A stretch of 64,000 nt of DNA, taken from positions 5,280,744-5,344,743 of the forward strand of contig NC_019892.1 of NCBI RefSeq assembly GCF_000242455.2, written 5' to 3'. Of this stretch, positions 35,801 through 45,885 are shown piece after piece. Position 1 is the first letter of the stretch. Each line of letters starts with the position of its first letter. The notes beneath the pieces were generated by a model that did no database searches, had not been told where the DNA came from, and saw only the letters and a list, made by a program, of their open reading frames with translations. The position numbers and the translations under genes are program-made. Source of the stretch: Singulisphaera acidiphila DSM 18658. GTDB taxonomy: Bacteria > Planctomycetota > Planctomycetia > Isosphaerales > Isosphaeraceae.

Positions 35801-35988
35801 AAAAGAAGGCTTCCGAGTCTTCGAGTCCAGTGGGGGGCCGGGCTTGAGAGGACCCACTCCTGCCCCTTGAGATTTCCGTGCTCAACTCGCAAGGAATCCG
35901 TTGTAAAAACGGTCGCTCCTCCAGGCTGCAAGATGCGTGTATTTTTTGAAGACATGCGGGTCTGTGTAATTGCTTGCTTGTGGGTCGA

Positions 35989-37188
35989 TCATCGGCGGGC
36001 CTTCGCCCTACGGACGACCAACGATCCGGCGACCAACCCGACGGCAAGCACCGGGATGCCGATAACCACAAACAGAATTGTCCAATCGGGTGAGGCCGGG
36101 CTCGTGTTGGCGGCTTTGGAGATAGAGGTCGTCGGCAGTTCCGGCGCGGGCTGTTCGGTGTATCCGTCCCAGAAGCTTGGGTCGGAGTCGGGGTGGTGGC
36201 CCTCGTTCAGTCGCCTTGTCATGAATGCGTTGCGGGCGGTGTGCCAAGCGTCGGCCTCGGCGCGGAGTTTCGTGAAGGTGGGAGTGAGCAGCGGTGCGCC
36301 CTCCACGAAGTCGGGCTGAAGGAGCGCCCCTTTCAATGCTTCACCCTTGGGGGCGTCGGGCAGCATCGAGTTCTTGCCCGCGTCGATCAGTTCGCGGCAT
36401 CGCAGCCACGCGAAGTAGGCCAGCGTGTTCCGACCGCCATCGAGGTTTTGCCCGAAGCCCAGCGTGTCGTTTTGAAGTGCGGCGCTGAGCGCATGGAAGA
36501 TATCGACGCTCTCCCACGCGTTCCCCAGCACAATCAAGCCGGCCAGTCCTCGTACGGCGTCGTCGGCTTGCTGAGGGTCGGCTTGCTTGTAGATCGTCTC
36601 CATGCTCCAGCCGAGGAGGTTGGGGAGATCCCGCAAGCCTGCCGCTCTCGGCGGATCGATGATCCATTGGATCGCCCGAAGCTGGTATTTCTCGCGGCCG
36701 AAGTGGGCGTTCGGGTTGATCTCAAGGGCCTTGGCGATCTCGTCGCGAGCGGCCTTGACCTCGTCGATCTTTGATCGATCGGCCCCTTGCCGCACCCAAC
36801 GGTGAACGAGGAACGTGCCGAGATTCGCATGATACCGATAGCGTTGTTCCTTCACCTCCGGGAGCGAGTCCTCGTGCTTTTCCAGTTGCGTCTGTTTCTT
36901 CTCCATCCAGGAGATGGCCTCATCGCCGCGTCCCAGGCGGTCGCAGGCGACCCCGGCGTCGTCGTAGCCGGCGAGGTCCTCGGGGTGGCTCTCAAGCTGG
37001 GCGGTGACGCGAGCCAGCCGCATCTCATAGAACCGCGGTGGATTCCTCTCGAACCTGCCGGTGAGCACGGCGACGACTTCGGGCATCCCCTTGGCCTCGT
37101 CGGCGGGAGTGTCCCTGTCCCACAAGCAAGCGACCACCGAAAGGGGTAGGCCGAGCAGGAGAGTAAGGGCCGTCAGCGTGCGTCTCAT
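35989..37188 (-). CDS. Lipoprotein-like TPR protein, copy 2
   Basis: A 399-residue tandem paralogue of the gene at 34296-35495, with the same signal segment, TPR region and C-terminal membrane segment. The main differences are near residues 190-205 and 345-375. Both copies are intact and under similar codon use, suggesting both are retained. The duplication unit runs from about 35975 to 37286 (copy at 34255-35593) and includes the terminal part of a CRISPR repeat. Confidence 0.85.
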   Translation of the reverse strand: MRRTLTALTLLLGLPLSVVACLWDRDTPADEAKGMPEVVAVLTGRFERNPPRFYEMRLARVTAQLESHPEDLAGYDDAGVACDRLGRGDEAISWMEKKQTQLEKHEDSLPEVKEQRYRYHANLGTFLVHRWVRQGADRSKIDEVKAARDEIAKALEINPNAHFGREKYQLRAIQWIIDPPRAAGLRDLPNLLGWSMETIYKQADPQQADDAVRGLAGLIVLGNAWESVDIFHALSAALQNDTLGFGQNLDGGRNTLAYFAWLRCRELIDAGKNSMLPDAPKGEALKGALLQPDFVEGAPLLTPTFTKLRAEADAWHTARNAFMTRRLNEGHHPDSDPSFWDGYTEQPAPELPTTSISKAANTSPASPDWTILFVVIGIPVLAVGLVAGSLVVRRAKARR

Positions 37189-37273
37189 TGGCTACGACTC
37201 CCGGCGAGGTGATCCGCCCCATGTTCTTTCCATCATGCCGCCGCCGACCGGGCCCATCAAGCGTGCGTCGATG

Positions 37274-40200
37274 AGCCGTGGAAGACACGGCTCGCGCCCT
37301 GCCAGTTGTGCGAGTGCTTTGGCTCCAATAGGCCACGGCTCGGAAGCCGTGGAAGACCAGGAGTGCGTCATTGATGACGACAAGCTGCCTCATGCTTCAA
37401 TGGGGCCACGGCTCGGAAGCCGTGGAAGACGGCCTTAGAAGTTGCCGCCAACGCTGAACGATACCAGCTTCAATGGGGCCACGGCTCGGAAGCCGTGGAA
37501 GACGTCGCTGCACAAAATCGCATGCAACACCAGCAGGCGCTTCAATGGGGCCACGGCTCGGAAGCCGTGGAAGACGCGAGACGCCACAAAAACATTTGCA
37601 CGCGAGTTTATGCTTCAATGGGGCCACGGCTCGGAAGCCGTGGAAGACCAGGCCGCTAAGGACCGCAAGAAGCAGCTGAGAACGCTTCAATGGGGCCACG
37701 GCTCGGAAGCCGTGGAAGACGCTCCAACGGTCGATCGACGCGTTCCGCAAGGAAATGCTTCAATGGGGCCACGGCTCGGAAGCCGTGGAAGACAAAGCTT
37801 AAGCGATTAGTTAAACGCATCATGCCCGGCGCTTCAATGGGGCCACGGCTCGGAAGCCGTGGAAGACGTCCACACCGTGGACGCTCACACGAAGCATTAC
37901 ATCGCTTCAATGGGGCCACGGCTCGGAAGCCGTGGAAGACGAGGGGTTCGCGGCATGGCGAGACAAGGCGGCCGAAGCTTCAATGGGGCCACGGCTCGGA
38001 AGCCGTGGAAGACGGAGCATTGGACGGCCGAGGTTACACCTGCCGGGGTCGCTTCAATGGGGCCACGGCTCGGAAGCCGTGGAAGACACCAGTCTGAGAA
38101 TCCCGATTTCTGATCCTTACGCGCTTCAATGGGGCCACGGCTCGGAAGCCGTGGAAGACATGATGATGGGCGGAAAGTATCCACCGACCCAAGAAGCTTC
38201 AATGGGGCCACGGCTCGGAAGCCGTGGAAGACCAAGTAGCAGGTCGATCGCGCGTCGCCGGCCAGATGGCTTCAATGGGGCCACGGCTCGGAAGCCGTGG
38301 AAGACACGGGTTCGCAAAAGACTGGGAAATTAGTCGGGAAGCTTCAATGGGGCCACGGCTCGGAAGCCGTGGAAGACGTCTGGGCCTTGGGTTAACTGGC
38401 GTGGCGAGATGGAGCTTCAATGGGGCCACGGCTCGGAAGCCGTGGAAGACGGTATGGGTCGGCGGGATATGGCTCTCGATGGCGGTGCTTCAATGGGGCC
38501 ACGGCTCGGAAGCCGTGGAAGACGAGTCGTCCAAGTGGTTGGGCATCGACCCCATGTTGCGCTTCAATGGGGCCACGGCTCGGAAGCCGTGGAAGACACA
38601 GCAGATCGCGGATAACGAGTCGGCCCGCGCCGCGCTTCAATGGGGCCACGGCTCGGAAGCCGTGGAAGACGATGACACGCTGGCACTTCGGGCCGCGATC
38701 GCAACCGGGCTTCAATGGGGCCACGGCTCGGAAGCCGTGGAAGACGAAATTGGCTTGGACGGTCAGGGTGTTGCCGTTGATTGCTTCAATGGGGCCACGG
38801 CTCGGAAGCCGTGGAAGACTGGCCAGGCGTGAGATTATCCTGCACGCTCGCGCTATCGCTTCAATGGGGCCACGGCTCGGAAGCCGTGGAAGACGCACGT
38901 TGCCGGTGATGATGAGGCCGGAGTAAGCGCCGCTTCAATGGGGCCACGGCTCGGAAGCCGTGGAAGACGCCTTCGGCTCGAAACCGGCCTCGAGCACGAA
39001 CGAGCTTCAATGGGGCCACGGCTCGGAAGCCGTGGAAGACCTGATTCACTAGCTAGATTTAAGCCAGATTTCGGAGACGCTTCAATGGGGCCACGGCTCG
39101 GAAGCCGTGGAAGACGCGAGATTCGGACGGGTAAGATTATCGAGTTGACGCGCTTCAATGGGGCCACGGCTCGGAAGCCGTGGAAGACTTGAGGCCGGTA
39201 GTGGCCGCAGAATCCAACTCCCGTAGCTTCAATGGGGCCACGGCTCGGAAGCCGTGGAAGACTCCTTCCGGCTGAACGTCAGAGTGTCTCCACCCGTGCT
39301 TCAATGGGGCCACGGCTCGGAAGCCGTGGAAGACTGCCTTGACTTGGGCCTTCACGGAAGACTGGATGAGCTTCAATGGGGCCACGGCTCGGAAGCCGTG
39401 GAAGACCGGATTATTGATGCCTGGATGGGGCACCAGACGGAAGCTTCAATGGGGCCACGGCTCGGAAGCCGTGGAAGACTCGCCCGGGAGTGGTCGCGCA
39501 AGCGGCCACATCTGCGTGCTTCAATGGGGCCACGGCTCGGAAGCCGTGGAAGACCAGAGCGTTGAAGGCGTGCCTCTCGAAATGACGAGAGCTTCAATGG
39601 GGCCACGGCTCGGAAGCCGTGGAAGACCGCCGACGGCAGCCGAGCCGATCACGGAAGCCGAGGCTTCAATGGGGCCACGGCTCGGAAGCCGTGGAAGACG
39701 ATCCTGAACGCGAAGCGCGGGCTCCCCTGGTCGGTGCTTCAATGGGGCCACGGCTCGGAAGCCGTGGAAGACGACCTGGTGAACGCCGACTTCGACACAC
39801 CCTGACGGCTTCAATGGGGCCACGGCTCGGAAGCCGTGGAAGACTCCAGTAGGGATCAACCGACCGCGGCATCTTCACTCAGGCTTCAATGGGGCCACGG
39901 CTCGGAAGCCGTGGAAGACCGTCCTCACGACTGGGGGGCAACGGTACAAGGAAACGGCTCGGAAGCCGTGGAAGACTCCAGTAGGGATCAACCGACCGCG
40001 GCATCTTCACTCAGGCTTCAATGGGGCCACGGCTCGGAAGCCGTGGAAGACGTATCGAGCGAGCGCGTAAATTGCCGGCCTTGCCAGCGCTTCAATGGGG
40101 CCACGGCTCGGAAGCCGTGGAAGACCCTGCGAGGGGTCCTCTTGCAGCGATTCAGCGACCGGCTTCAATGGGGCCACGGCTCGGAAGCCGTGGAAGACCG

Positions 40201-41659
40201 AAGCTCAGCAAACATTGGCCAAGGAATTCGGGCTGCTTCAATGGGGCCACGGCTCGGAAGCCGTGGAAGACACGAAATCAAGTCCCTGGTCGAGCAGGGG
40301 TTAAAAGCTTCAATGGGGCCACGGCTCGGAAGCCGTGGAAGACGAGGTCGGGCAGGCCAAATTACGTCGCTGGTGTTGTGGCTTCAATGGGGCCACGGCT
40401 CGGAAGCCGTGGAAGACACGTTCACGCCCGGGGCGGTCGCGACGCACGGAAACGCTTCAATGGGGCCACGGCTCGGAAGCCGTGGAAGACTGGATGAAGC
40501 CGAGGCGGATATCGCATCGATTACCGAGCTTCAATGGGGCCACGGCTCGGAAGCCGTGGAAGACCCAACATGATCGCCCTGGTCGACCATCAAATCGCAG
40601 CTTCAATGGGGCCACGGCTCGGAAGCCGTGGAAGACGCGTCGCTGGACTGGAAATTCTCCTCGGCAAGAGCGCGCTTCAATGGGGCCACGGCTCGGAAGC
40701 CGTGGAAGACGAGATATTTTCGCCCTCATCGAAGAATCGGGCGGCGCTTCAATGGGGCCACGGCTCGGAAGCCGTGGAAGACAACCACGGGTGCGGGAAT
40801 TCCGCTCGTTCCGTAGACGGGCTTCAATGGGGCCACGGCTCGGAAGCCGTGGAAGACTATGGTCCATTGCGGAACATAATCACTTATTCCCTCAAGCTTC
40901 AATGGGGCCACGGCTCGGAAGCCGTGGAAGACGAATAGCTTCACAGCGGTGGAATCGGCGCGAGGCGAGCTTCAATGGGGCCACGGCTCGGAAGCCGTGG
41001 AAGACCAAGGCGGGTGGACACGCCAAAGCCGCGAAGACTGGCTTCAATGGGGCCACGGCTCGGAAGCCGTGGAAGACCGGGTGGGAGTCCGCGGCTTTGC
41101 CCATCCTCGGTGTCGCTTCAATGGGGCCACGGCTCGGAAGCCGTGGAAGACAAGAGCTCGGAGTGTTGGGTAGCCATGATCGTTGGTCGCTTCAATGGGG
41201 CCACGGCTCGGAAGCCGTGGAAGACCTGGGCCTGCTCGTGGACGACAGTGCGCGGTGGGTCGCTTCAATGGGGCCACGGCTCGGAAGCCGTGGAAGACTT
41301 CTGGATGTGAACACAAATACAATAATAGGGGACGCTTCAATGGGGCCACGGCTCGGAAGCCGTGGAAGACTTGCGGCGATACTGTTCAATAAGACAGCAA
41401 AGGCCGCGCTTCAATGGGGCCACGGCTCGGAAGCCGTGGAAGACTTGAAACGCAGGCTGATGCCGGCCGCACAACACATGCTTCAATGGGGCCACGGCTC
41501 GGAAGCCGTGGAAGACCCGAGGCAAGCGTCCAATTCCGCTCGCCTCTCATGCTTCAATGGGGCCACGGCTCGGAAGCCGTGGAAGACATGTCGCCGCCAG
41601 CAAGCCGCAGCCGCTCATTCTCGCTTCAATGGGGCCACGGCTCGGAAGCCGTGGAAGAC
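37274..41659 (-). CRISPR. CRISPR array 3 (about 58 full repeats)
   Basis: Full 37-base repeats of the array 2 type run from 37394 to 41659, with spacers of 34-39 bases. The leader-distal end has a 13-base relic (37274-37286) and a degenerate repeat (37322-37357, GCTCCAATA in place of GCTTCAATGG). One internal repeat is truncated to 23 bases (39954-39976). It is followed by a spacer (39977-40014) identical to that at 39845-39882. The leader lies at 41660. Confidence 0.98.
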
Positions 41660-42135
41660 GGCCGGCGATCGATCCTCTTGGGGGAGAGGGGGTTAACCAC
41701 GATCCCGCGAGAGGTGGCTTCGCATGGCTCGATCACTCGGCGGTGTTGATAAGTCGCGTTGCCCGAATGGCTTTGGGGGAAACGGTTTCGGGCACGCGAG
41801 AGGGGGTTGGCGGTGATTTTTGATCTAACTCCTGATTGTCAAAGAGCTTGGCGCTGATTGGTGAGCGGTGGCCGATTTCATGACCCACGTGCTCGCGGCT
41901 GTCGGCTTTGCCAAAAGGACTGCGCTGGGGCTCTTGGGGTGGTCGTTCCCCAGGTGCGGCCAGACGCTGAGGCACCCATGAGACATGAGTCGATGCGACT
42001 GAGGTTCGCCGAGGCTGGTTTGGATGGTGGCCGGGCTTTGCTTCTCCCCCCTCCGATCTTGGGCGAAGATTCGTCCCCGCCGTCACGTAAGGAGTATCTT
42101 CTCCGCCCGCGACCCACGTCAAGGTTTTTCGAATC
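41660..42135 (-). promoter_or_regulatory. CRISPR leader of array 3
   Basis: Third copy of the leader, with the TTGACA-like box at 41837-41842 (plus-strand tgtcaa). Similarity to the other two ends near 42135 (CGACCCACGTCAAGGTTTTT). Beyond this point the flank is unique. Confidence 0.85.
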
Positions 42136-42880
42136 CTTCGCGATCGCATGGGACCCGCGTACCCAGGGCGGAAAAAAGGGCGTCGGCCAGAGATTGCCCG
42201 TCGGGTCGGCTCTTGATCGCCCGCGCCTGGGGGGAGTGAATCGGGGCGACGTGCTTGGTGGGTCGTCCGATGCTCCCTTTTGCGATCGAAGTTGCCGAGG
42301 GGTCGGCCAAGCGACTAAGAAGAGACGGCGATTTCTTGTGTCGCCAAGGATTATGTTATTTCATGATGAATGGATCGAATTTTCGCAAGCGTTTCGCCTT
42401 GGAATGCTTGCGCTGCCGTTACGGCCACGCTTTGTCGAATCCGTTTTCCCCTTCTTCGACGCGGTCAGCCGAGGCGTTGTCGGGGGGCCAATGCTTTTTG
42501 GAGGGGCGTCATCTTAACTGATGGGTTGGCAATGAGATCGGGCCCGGCCGACGGGAAGAAACTGATTCAGGCCGGCGGGGCGAGCCTCAATCGCTCAGGA
42601 AATCTTCGCGAGTTTGGAGAAGCCTGGCCTTCTCACGCCATCAGGTCGTCATGCGGAACCAATGACGAGGTTATTTTCGGACACGTCCTCTGCATTCCCA
42701 GCTTTGCCTGGTTCGTTTCGGAGTGGATTGATCTTGTGTCACGTATGAGAGGTTTTGAGAAATTCGCATTTTGTGATTGATGGCATCGCGATCGCATTAC
42801 TCCGGGCGCTCAACTTCTCGTGTGCCGATCGAGGCGCAGACGAAGATTGCCCGGATGTGCGTGATCGGAGATCCAAAGCG
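42136..42880. other. Intergenic stretch without a supported gene
   Basis: Several overlapping short ORFs exist in all frames but none shows a recognisable domain, ribosome site or consistent codon use. A short run near 42655-42690 (AACCAATGACGAGGTTATTT) faintly resembles the far end of the leader flank of array 1. It is probably decayed sequence. Confidence 0.5.
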
Positions 42881-44401
42881 ATGCCAGCCAAGTTGGGCGG
42901 GTCCGGCGGCCTTCTGGCCTTGCTGCTGGTTGCGTGGTGTTTGCGCGTCGTCCTGGTGTTGCGCGGGGGGCAGTGCTACTTTCCCGACGAGACGCGGTAT
43001 TTTCAGTGCTGGGGCGTTCTGGAGCACCTGGCCAGGGGGGAGCTTGGGGGGGCGTGCGACGTGGTCGTCGGATCGGTGGCGCACTGCTTTTACACGGTGC
43101 TCTGCTGCGGTCCCGCCGTCGTTCAGTGTGGGGTGGCGTGGCTCGGCGGGAGGCCGATCCGTTGGGTGATCGTTCGTGATTGGTTGTCGGTCTCCGCACT
43201 CGTCCTGTCGCTGGCTTCGGTCGTTTGTATTGGGTTGACCTACGCCGTCGCCCGACGGGCCGGGGGCGATCGGCGCGAGGGGCTGGCGGCGGCCCTGCTC
43301 ATGGCCTGCTCCAGCTCCATGTTCTACTATGCCCGTCATCTCTTGCCCTATGACGCCTCGATGGCCCTGGCGCTGCTGGCTCTCTGGATCGGCCTGGGCA
43401 AACACCCCGGCCCGGCGCGGTCGGCGTGGGCCGGGGCGGTGGCTGGGCTGGCCTTCCTGACCTACTACGGCTACTGGCTCATGGCGGTGGCGGTGACGGC
43501 GATCCATGTGCTCGGCGGCTGGCCGTCGTGGGGTGGCGTTGCGCGGCGGGGGCTGGCTGCCGGGCTCGGTTTTGTTGCGCCGGTTGCGCTCGTCCTGCTG
43601 TTGGCCGTCGCCCGAGGGTCCGACCTTCCGGCGAGCCTCCTCCGCTTCCCCGGCACGGTGACCCAGGGGGACTTCAAAGAAGGATGGTCGCTCCCCTGGG
43701 TCTACCTGTGGCACGCGGAGCACGGCCTCCTGCTGGTCTGGGGCCTCGGCGCTCCCGCGATCCTTTTGTTTGCCGGTCGCGCGAGTCGCAATGCCTCGGG
43801 GCGCGTGCGCGGGTTGCGGTGGCTCGCGACGGCCTTTTCGCTCTACCTCGTGCTCGCGGCAGGCTCGACCGGGATGGAGAGAATGGTCGTGTACGGTCGG
43901 CTCGCCCGGCAGGTCGTGCCGTTCTTCTGCCTCGGGACTGCATGCGCTTTGACCCGGCTGCTCGACGGCCGGCCGCTCGGCAGGGGGGTGATCCTGGGCA
44001 CCTTGGTGCTGCTGGCCCAGGCCGCGTTCAATTTCGGAGCGCCCCTGGCGCTGCACTATCCGGGCGACGTGCTTCGCCGGGTTGAGGCGATTTACGGTCC
44101 CGTCGCCCGTGGCCTGACGTTCGAGGGGCCCCGCCTCGACCACGGAATTCCGGACGATCCGTTTCGGTCGCACGAACGCCCAGGCGCTGAGCTCGGGGCG
44201 AACTACCTGATGCTGAACGCACAGTTCCTCTATCCCATCGAGGGTCTCCGGGCTCCCCCTCGAGGCGAGATCCTCGTTCGCGTCCCGCACCCCGAGGGCT
44301 TCTTCCCCTATCAGTATGAGGGGTTCGGGGGCCGCGAGCGGGCGCTGCTCCGCGCCGGGCAGACTGTGATGGAGCTGATCGACACCCACGGCCGGCCGTA
44401 G
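42881..44401 (+). CDS. GT39-like integral membrane glycosyltransferase
   Basis: A 506-residue protein with about ten membrane segments. The first extracytoplasmic loop has FPDETRYF, the acidic D-E motif of the PMT/ArnT (GT-C) fold that binds the polyprenyl-phosphate sugar donor and catalyses transfer. The start at 42881 (MPAKLGGSGGLLALLLVAW) has GGAG upstream and begins just before the first helix. The open frame 42 codons upstream is unlikely to be translated. The C-terminal 100 residues are soluble. Such enzymes move a sugar from a lipid carrier to proteins or lipids on the outer face of the membrane. The acceptor is unknown. Confidence 0.85.
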   Translation: MPAKLGGSGGLLALLLVAWCLRVVLVLRGGQCYFPDETRYFQCWGVLEHLARGELGGACDVVVGSVAHCFYTVLCCGPAVVQCGVAWLGGRPIRWVIVRDWLSVSALVLSLASVVCIGLTYAVARRAGGDRREGLAAALLMACSSSMFYYARHLLPYDASMALALLALWIGLGKHPGPARSAWAGAVAGLAFLTYYGYWLMAVAVTAIHVLGGWPSWGGVARRGLAAGLGFVAPVALVLLLAVARGSDLPASLLRFPGTVTQGDFKEGWSLPWVYLWHAEHGLLLVWGLGAPAILLFAGRASRNASGRVRGLRWLATAFSLYLVLAAGSTGMERMVVYGRLARQVVPFFCLGTACALTRLLDGRPLGRGVILGTLVLLAQAAFNFGAPLALHYPGDVLRRVEAIYGPVARGLTFEGPRLDHGIPDDPFRSHERPGAELGANYLMLNAQFLYPIEGLRAPPRGEILVRVPHPEGFFPYQYEGFGGRERALLRAGQTVMELIDTHGRP

Positions 44402-44475
44402 ACTCACTCAGAGTCACGGCCATGCCGGGGTCGATGGAGACGCAGGGCTCCGTCCGCTCCGCCTGGCGTGACGGG

Positions 44476-45603
44476 CTAGCGGGCGGACGTTTTGTCCTCC
44501 GGCCTGTCGGAATCTTCCGGCCCGTTCACGGCCTTGCGGACGATCGGGAACAGGCAACGGGCTTGCCGGTCCATCCCGAGGTCGTTGAGGTGGACCCCGT
44601 CCACGGTCCCCTCGCCGTCGTCGCCGATGAGGTCCTTCCCCGGGACGATGAAGAGGCCCTTGACGCCTTCCTCCTGGAGGCTCCGCACCGCCGCCTCTTG
44701 CCCGAGGGTGGCCTTCGTGGGATGAGCCTCCGGCCGCATCTGAGATTGGCCGACGAAGATGATGGGCGTGGTGGGGTGGGCCTTGCGAATCGTCTGCACG
44801 AGGCGGGTGACGTGATCCAGGTAGAGCGCAGGGTCTTCACTCATGTTCCAGATGCAATCAATCACATAGGCGGCTGCGTCCAATTCGGCGAGCGGCTCCG
44901 CCACGGGGGGCTCCATCGTGCCTGCGGACGAGAAGCCCAGGTTGATTACAGGGCGGTCGAGCAGGCGGCCCAGGATGGCCGTCCAGATCATGCCGGGCCG
45001 CGATGCGCACCCGCCCTGGACGATCGACGTGCCGTAAACAACGATCGGTCGACTCCGACCTTCGGGCCGAGGAGCCGCCGCTTCCAGATGAGCGCTCGGC
45101 GGCACACCGATCTCCAGCGACTTCGTGCCATTGTACGTGGGGAGGTAGAGTAGGCATTCCCGCCCTGGCTTGCCGCCGTCCGTGAAGTCGAACTTGGCGA
45201 GGTTGCCGTCCTGCTTATGCGGCCGACCGTTCCCGATGAATCGCCACGCGCCATTGGCCGAGCGGGCGTAGAGATCCACGCCGCTGACTCCTGTTGCGGG
45301 CATATGCGGCATCTCCAGCGACCCGCTGGTGAGCGACCACCGAACGCTGACGGCGGCGGCGTCCGTGACGAAGCGGATGCAAATCCCGGCGCTCTCCTTG
45401 CTCAGTTGCCAGGCCGTCGGAGAGACCTTGTTCTTGGCCGAATCCGGCAGCCGGACGAAGGGCCCCTCCGTCTTGGCCCAACCCTTGCCCTCGATTGCAA
45501 ACGAAGCGGCATCGCGCCATTGCACCTCCTGCGCCTTGCTCAGGCCAGGAGGCAAGGTCAGCAGAACCAGCAGGGCCGACGCAAGACGGCAAGAGGTTGT
45601 CAT
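44476..45603 (-). CDS. Exported SGNH/GDSL hydrolase with GxDLY domain
   Basis: A 375-residue protein with a signal peptide (ASALLVLLTLPPGLSKAQ). Residues about 30-175 form the N-terminal beta domain that carries the GVDLY motif typical of this family. The SGNH domain has nucleophile S193 in YGTSIVQGG, the block II glycine in NLGFSSAG and the catalytic D335-x-x-H338 in DGVHLND. It likely removes acyl groups from polysaccharide or glycoconjugates outside the cell. It is transcribed on the same strand as the G8-domain gene upstream. A decayed fragment of a related gene lies at 49440-49580. Confidence 0.9.
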   Translation of the reverse strand: MTTSCRLASALLVLLTLPPGLSKAQEVQWRDAASFAIEGKGWAKTEGPFVRLPDSAKNKVSPTAWQLSKESAGICIRFVTDAAAVSVRWSLTSGSLEMPHMPATGVSGVDLYARSANGAWRFIGNGRPHKQDGNLAKFDFTDGGKPGRECLLYLPTYNGTKSLEIGVPPSAHLEAAAPRPEGRSRPIVVYGTSIVQGGCASRPGMIWTAILGRLLDRPVINLGFSSAGTMEPPVAEPLAELDAAAYVIDCIWNMSEDPALYLDHVTRLVQTIRKAHPTTPIIFVGQSQMRPEAHPTKATLGQEAAVRSLQEEGVKGLFIVPGKDLIGDDGEGTVDGVHLNDLGMDRQARCLFPIVRKAVNGPEDSDRPEDKTSAR

Positions 45604-45885
45604 CGACTTGAATGTCCTTGGGGCGTGGCGAGTCGGGCAGGGGGGGGACCTAGGATCTTCGCCGATTCGCGAGCGAAGTCAAAGGGAGATCATTCGAATA
45701 AAGGGGCCGATGGTCTCTGGTCACAGCCGGAGCGTGACGCGACGCCGCCAGGGGAATGAGGCGCAATTGAGGCTATTTGAGAAAGAATCACGATCAATCC
45801 AAAGACCAAGCGGAGCTGCGGCCAGGACGCTTGCGACCTGGCCGCACCCACCTCTGCGGGTTAACTCGATCGGCTGCTCTCGCGG

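Noticed and set aside
37061..41749. Long ORFs of up to 453 codons across array 3
   Set aside because: Same artefact of the CRISPR period.
42255..42521. 88-codon ORF with a CLRC motif after the array 3 leader
   Set aside because: No ribosome site or conserved pattern. Three overlapping frames are equally open.
42797..44407. 536-codon minus-strand ORF
   Set aside because: Shadow of the membrane glycosyltransferase gene, extremely Arg/Gln/Pro-rich.
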